A stretch of 64,000 nt of DNA from Chryseobacterium lathyri (GTDB lineage: Bacteria; Bacteroidota; Bacteroidia; Flavobacteriales; Weeksellaceae), in assembly GCF_003290185.1 (NCBI RefSeq), contig NZ_QNFY01000003.1, positions 124,001 through 188,000 of the forward strand. The letters are read 5' to 3'. The notes beneath the pieces were generated by a model. It did not search any database. It was not told where the DNA came from and was given only the letters and a program-made list of their open reading frames with translations. A program made the translations under genes and the position numbers. Below, piece by piece: positions 62,656 through 64,000 of the stretch (position 1 is the stretch's first letter; each line of letters starts with the position of its first letter).

Positions 62656-64000
62656 TTATTTCAATTTCAAAATTTCCCCTTTCTCAAAATCAATTTTGAA
62701 ATGGTCTGCAGGATCTCCCGAAGAGAGCTTAACTAAAACTCTGAAAAATAATTTCAGCTGATTTAGAAATCCATCTTTTGTATTTAATTTTTCGAAATTT
62801 TCATGCAAAAATTTGAATTGCAAAAGTCGTTTTTCAGGAATATCTTTTTTTGCTAATTCGTCTGCAGACTGTAATTGATAAAGATTTAATAAAGCATCTT
62901 CAAAATTCCATGTTTTAAATTCTCCTGCATTTATTGTAGTTGAATTGTCCATGTCAATACTTAAATAAAGTAAATCTTCTCCTGAAAGTTGGCTGACTTT
63001 TTCTATAAAATCTTTAGGCCAATCTGAAGGAACAAATCTTAGCCTTACCAATTCTTTTAAATGAAATAATGTAAAATCGTGGTAATTCTTTGTTTTTAAA
63101 ATTTCAACGTTCCAAAGATCTTTTCTGGTCTGATTTTTTAAGACTCCAAATTCTTTCTTATACAAAGGGAATAGCTCATCAAAACGTGGGACATCAGTAA
63201 TAGAAACCGTTTCGACTTCAAAATCAGCGGGAGAATTCACTGTCAGAATTTTATATCCCGGAAGATAAGCTGCCAACGAAGGAACCTGAATATTGACGAG
63301 TATTTTTCCGTTTTCAAACTTTTTGATTCCGGTATCGTTGATGTGCATATGGCCCGCAAAATGAAGTTTCACTCCTGCATCTGCAAAAACCTTAGCAACG
63401 TGATCATCTGGCACTCTGTCGAGCTGCCATTTATTTTTGCCTAATAAATTTTTAATATCTTCAGAAGCACCGTCATTGTAATCAAGCATCGGATAATGCG
63501 TAAATGCAATGAGAACTTTGTGTTTTTTTTCTGCTTCTTTTGAAATGTTTTTCACCCAATCAATCAAATGTTTTTTATTTGAAAGCACATTATTGTATCC
63601 AACGGAAACACTATGAAAATTATCTGGATCTATTGGATTTCCATTAATATTTTTTGGCAAATAGGTATTTCCGTCAATTGCCAAAAGCCAAATTCCATTT
63701 ACGGGTTCTACCAGATAACTCAAATCAGGAACAGTAAATCCCGGACTGACTTCATACATTCTGTTGGAATATTCTGAACTTTTTAAAGCCTTTTTAAAAC
63801 TATAATTTTCATAAGAACTATGATTAAACGGAGTCTCCCAAAACAGATCTTTTTCAGAAGGGCAAAATCCAAATTCTTTAAACTCTTTCATAATTTCAAA
63901 ATAGCCAGACATCGCAATATCTTTGGTAATGAAAGTTTCCTGACCATTATCTTCAACTGAAATTTTATTACTAAAAATGTTAACAGGGCTTCCATTTTCG
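62656..64000 (-). CDS. Metallophosphoesterase (calcineurin-like), C-terminal part
   Basis: The frame is open to the right edge of the window, so the start lies outside and 448 residues are visible. The second half of the metallophosphoesterase metal site is present: AFTHYPMLDYND (His) and HFAGHMHINDTG (GHxH). The earlier DxH, GD and GNH motifs must lie upstream of the window. A helical C-terminal region of about 200 residues follows the catalytic domain. It would hydrolyse phosphodiester or phosphomonoester bonds. An internal ATG at 63912 should not be taken as the start. Confidence 0.8.
   Translation of the reverse strand, partial: ENGSPVNIFSNKISVEDNGQETFITKDIAMSGYFEIMKEFKEFGFCPSEKDLFWETPFNHSSYENYSFKKALKSSEYSNRMYEVSPGFTVPDLSYLVEPVNGIWLLAIDGNTYLPKNINGNPIDPDNFHSVSVGYNNVLSNKKHLIDWVKNISKEAEKKHKVLIAFTHYPMLDYNDGASEDIKNLLGKNKWQLDRVPDDHVAKVFADAGVKLHFAGHMHINDTGIKKFENGKILVNIQVPSLAAYLPGYKILTVNSPADFEVETVSITDVPRFDELFPLYKKEFGVLKNQTRKDLWNVEILKTKNYHDFTLFHLKELVRLRFVPSDWPKDFIEKVSQLSGEDLLYLSIDMDNSTTINAGEFKTWNFEDALLNLYQLQSADELAKKDIPEKRLLQFKFLHENFEKLNTKDGFLNQLKLFFRVLVKLSSGDPADHFKIDFEKGEILKLK

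Noticed and set aside
1-64000. CRISPR arrays, tRNA or rRNA genes, complete insertion sequences
   Set aside because: No regularly spaced repeats, cloverleaf-like segments or intact transposase genes were seen on either strand.

Overview
The window reads as a chromosomal segment of a Flavobacteriia bacterium close to Chryseobacterium. The A+T-rich DNA, SusC/SusD and TonB-dependent receptors, a hybrid two-component system of Bacteroidetes type, TAnnTTTG-type -7 promoter boxes, abundant lipoproteins and a VgrG with PAAR-like cargo all point there. This is inference from gene content; no rRNA or tRNA gene is visible.

Layout. 1-5.9 kb: the end of a TonB-dependent receptor with a membrane-anchored esterase, a type II NADH dehydrogenase, a Crp/Fnr regulator and a small lipoprotein. 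6.0-16.4 kb (minus strand): a tightly packed nine-gene type VI secretion cargo operon. It runs VgrG, a PAAR-like/muramidase fusion, a lipoprotein, a second muramidase-like protein, a lipoprotein, an unknown cytoplasmic protein, a 56-aa protein, an M15-like peptidase and a lipoprotein. Three different predicted wall-degrading enzymes alternate with candidate immunity proteins. 16.6-23.9 kb: small accessory genes and gene remnants, including a decayed cyclase and a phosphatase tail. 24.0-36.2 kb: a compact fructan utilisation locus with a sensor/regulator, MFS transporter, GH32 fructanase, SusC, SusD and fructokinase, closed by a strong terminator. 36.3-40.2 kb: a serine hydrolase, a Crp/Fnr regulator and a short-chain dehydrogenase. 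40.6-47.5 kb: a TetR-controlled RND efflux operon with a second short-chain dehydrogenase. 48.4-54.4 kb: a very A+T-rich defence-like island of hsdM, hsdS, an SMC-like ATPase and an HNH nuclease, with no hsdR. 54.6-55.2 kb: an XRE regulator divergent from a predicted structured RNA of about 200 nt. 55.3-64 kb: an unknown protein, a P-loop ATPase, a CREST-type membrane hydrolase, a PIG-L deacetylase/micropeptide/sodium symporter/DUF2911 cluster, and the end of a metallophosphoesterase.

How the genes fit together. The fructan locus is self-contained: extracellular GH32 cleavage, SusCD uptake, inner-membrane import, phosphorylation, and a periplasmic-sugar-sensing regulator. The VgrG operon looks like an antibacterial toxin/immunity array aimed at peptidoglycan. 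The strongest candidate for an undescribed system is HsdM-HsdS-ATPase-HNH. It joins a type I modification/specificity pair to a Septu-like ATPase/HNH pair in place of the HsdR motor nuclease. Other notable points are a dispersed terminator-bearing repeat after a fructokinase and two dehydrogenase genes, paired TetR operators, the structured RNA with a palindromic operator next to its promoter, and a 34-aa membrane peptide overlapping both of its neighbours.
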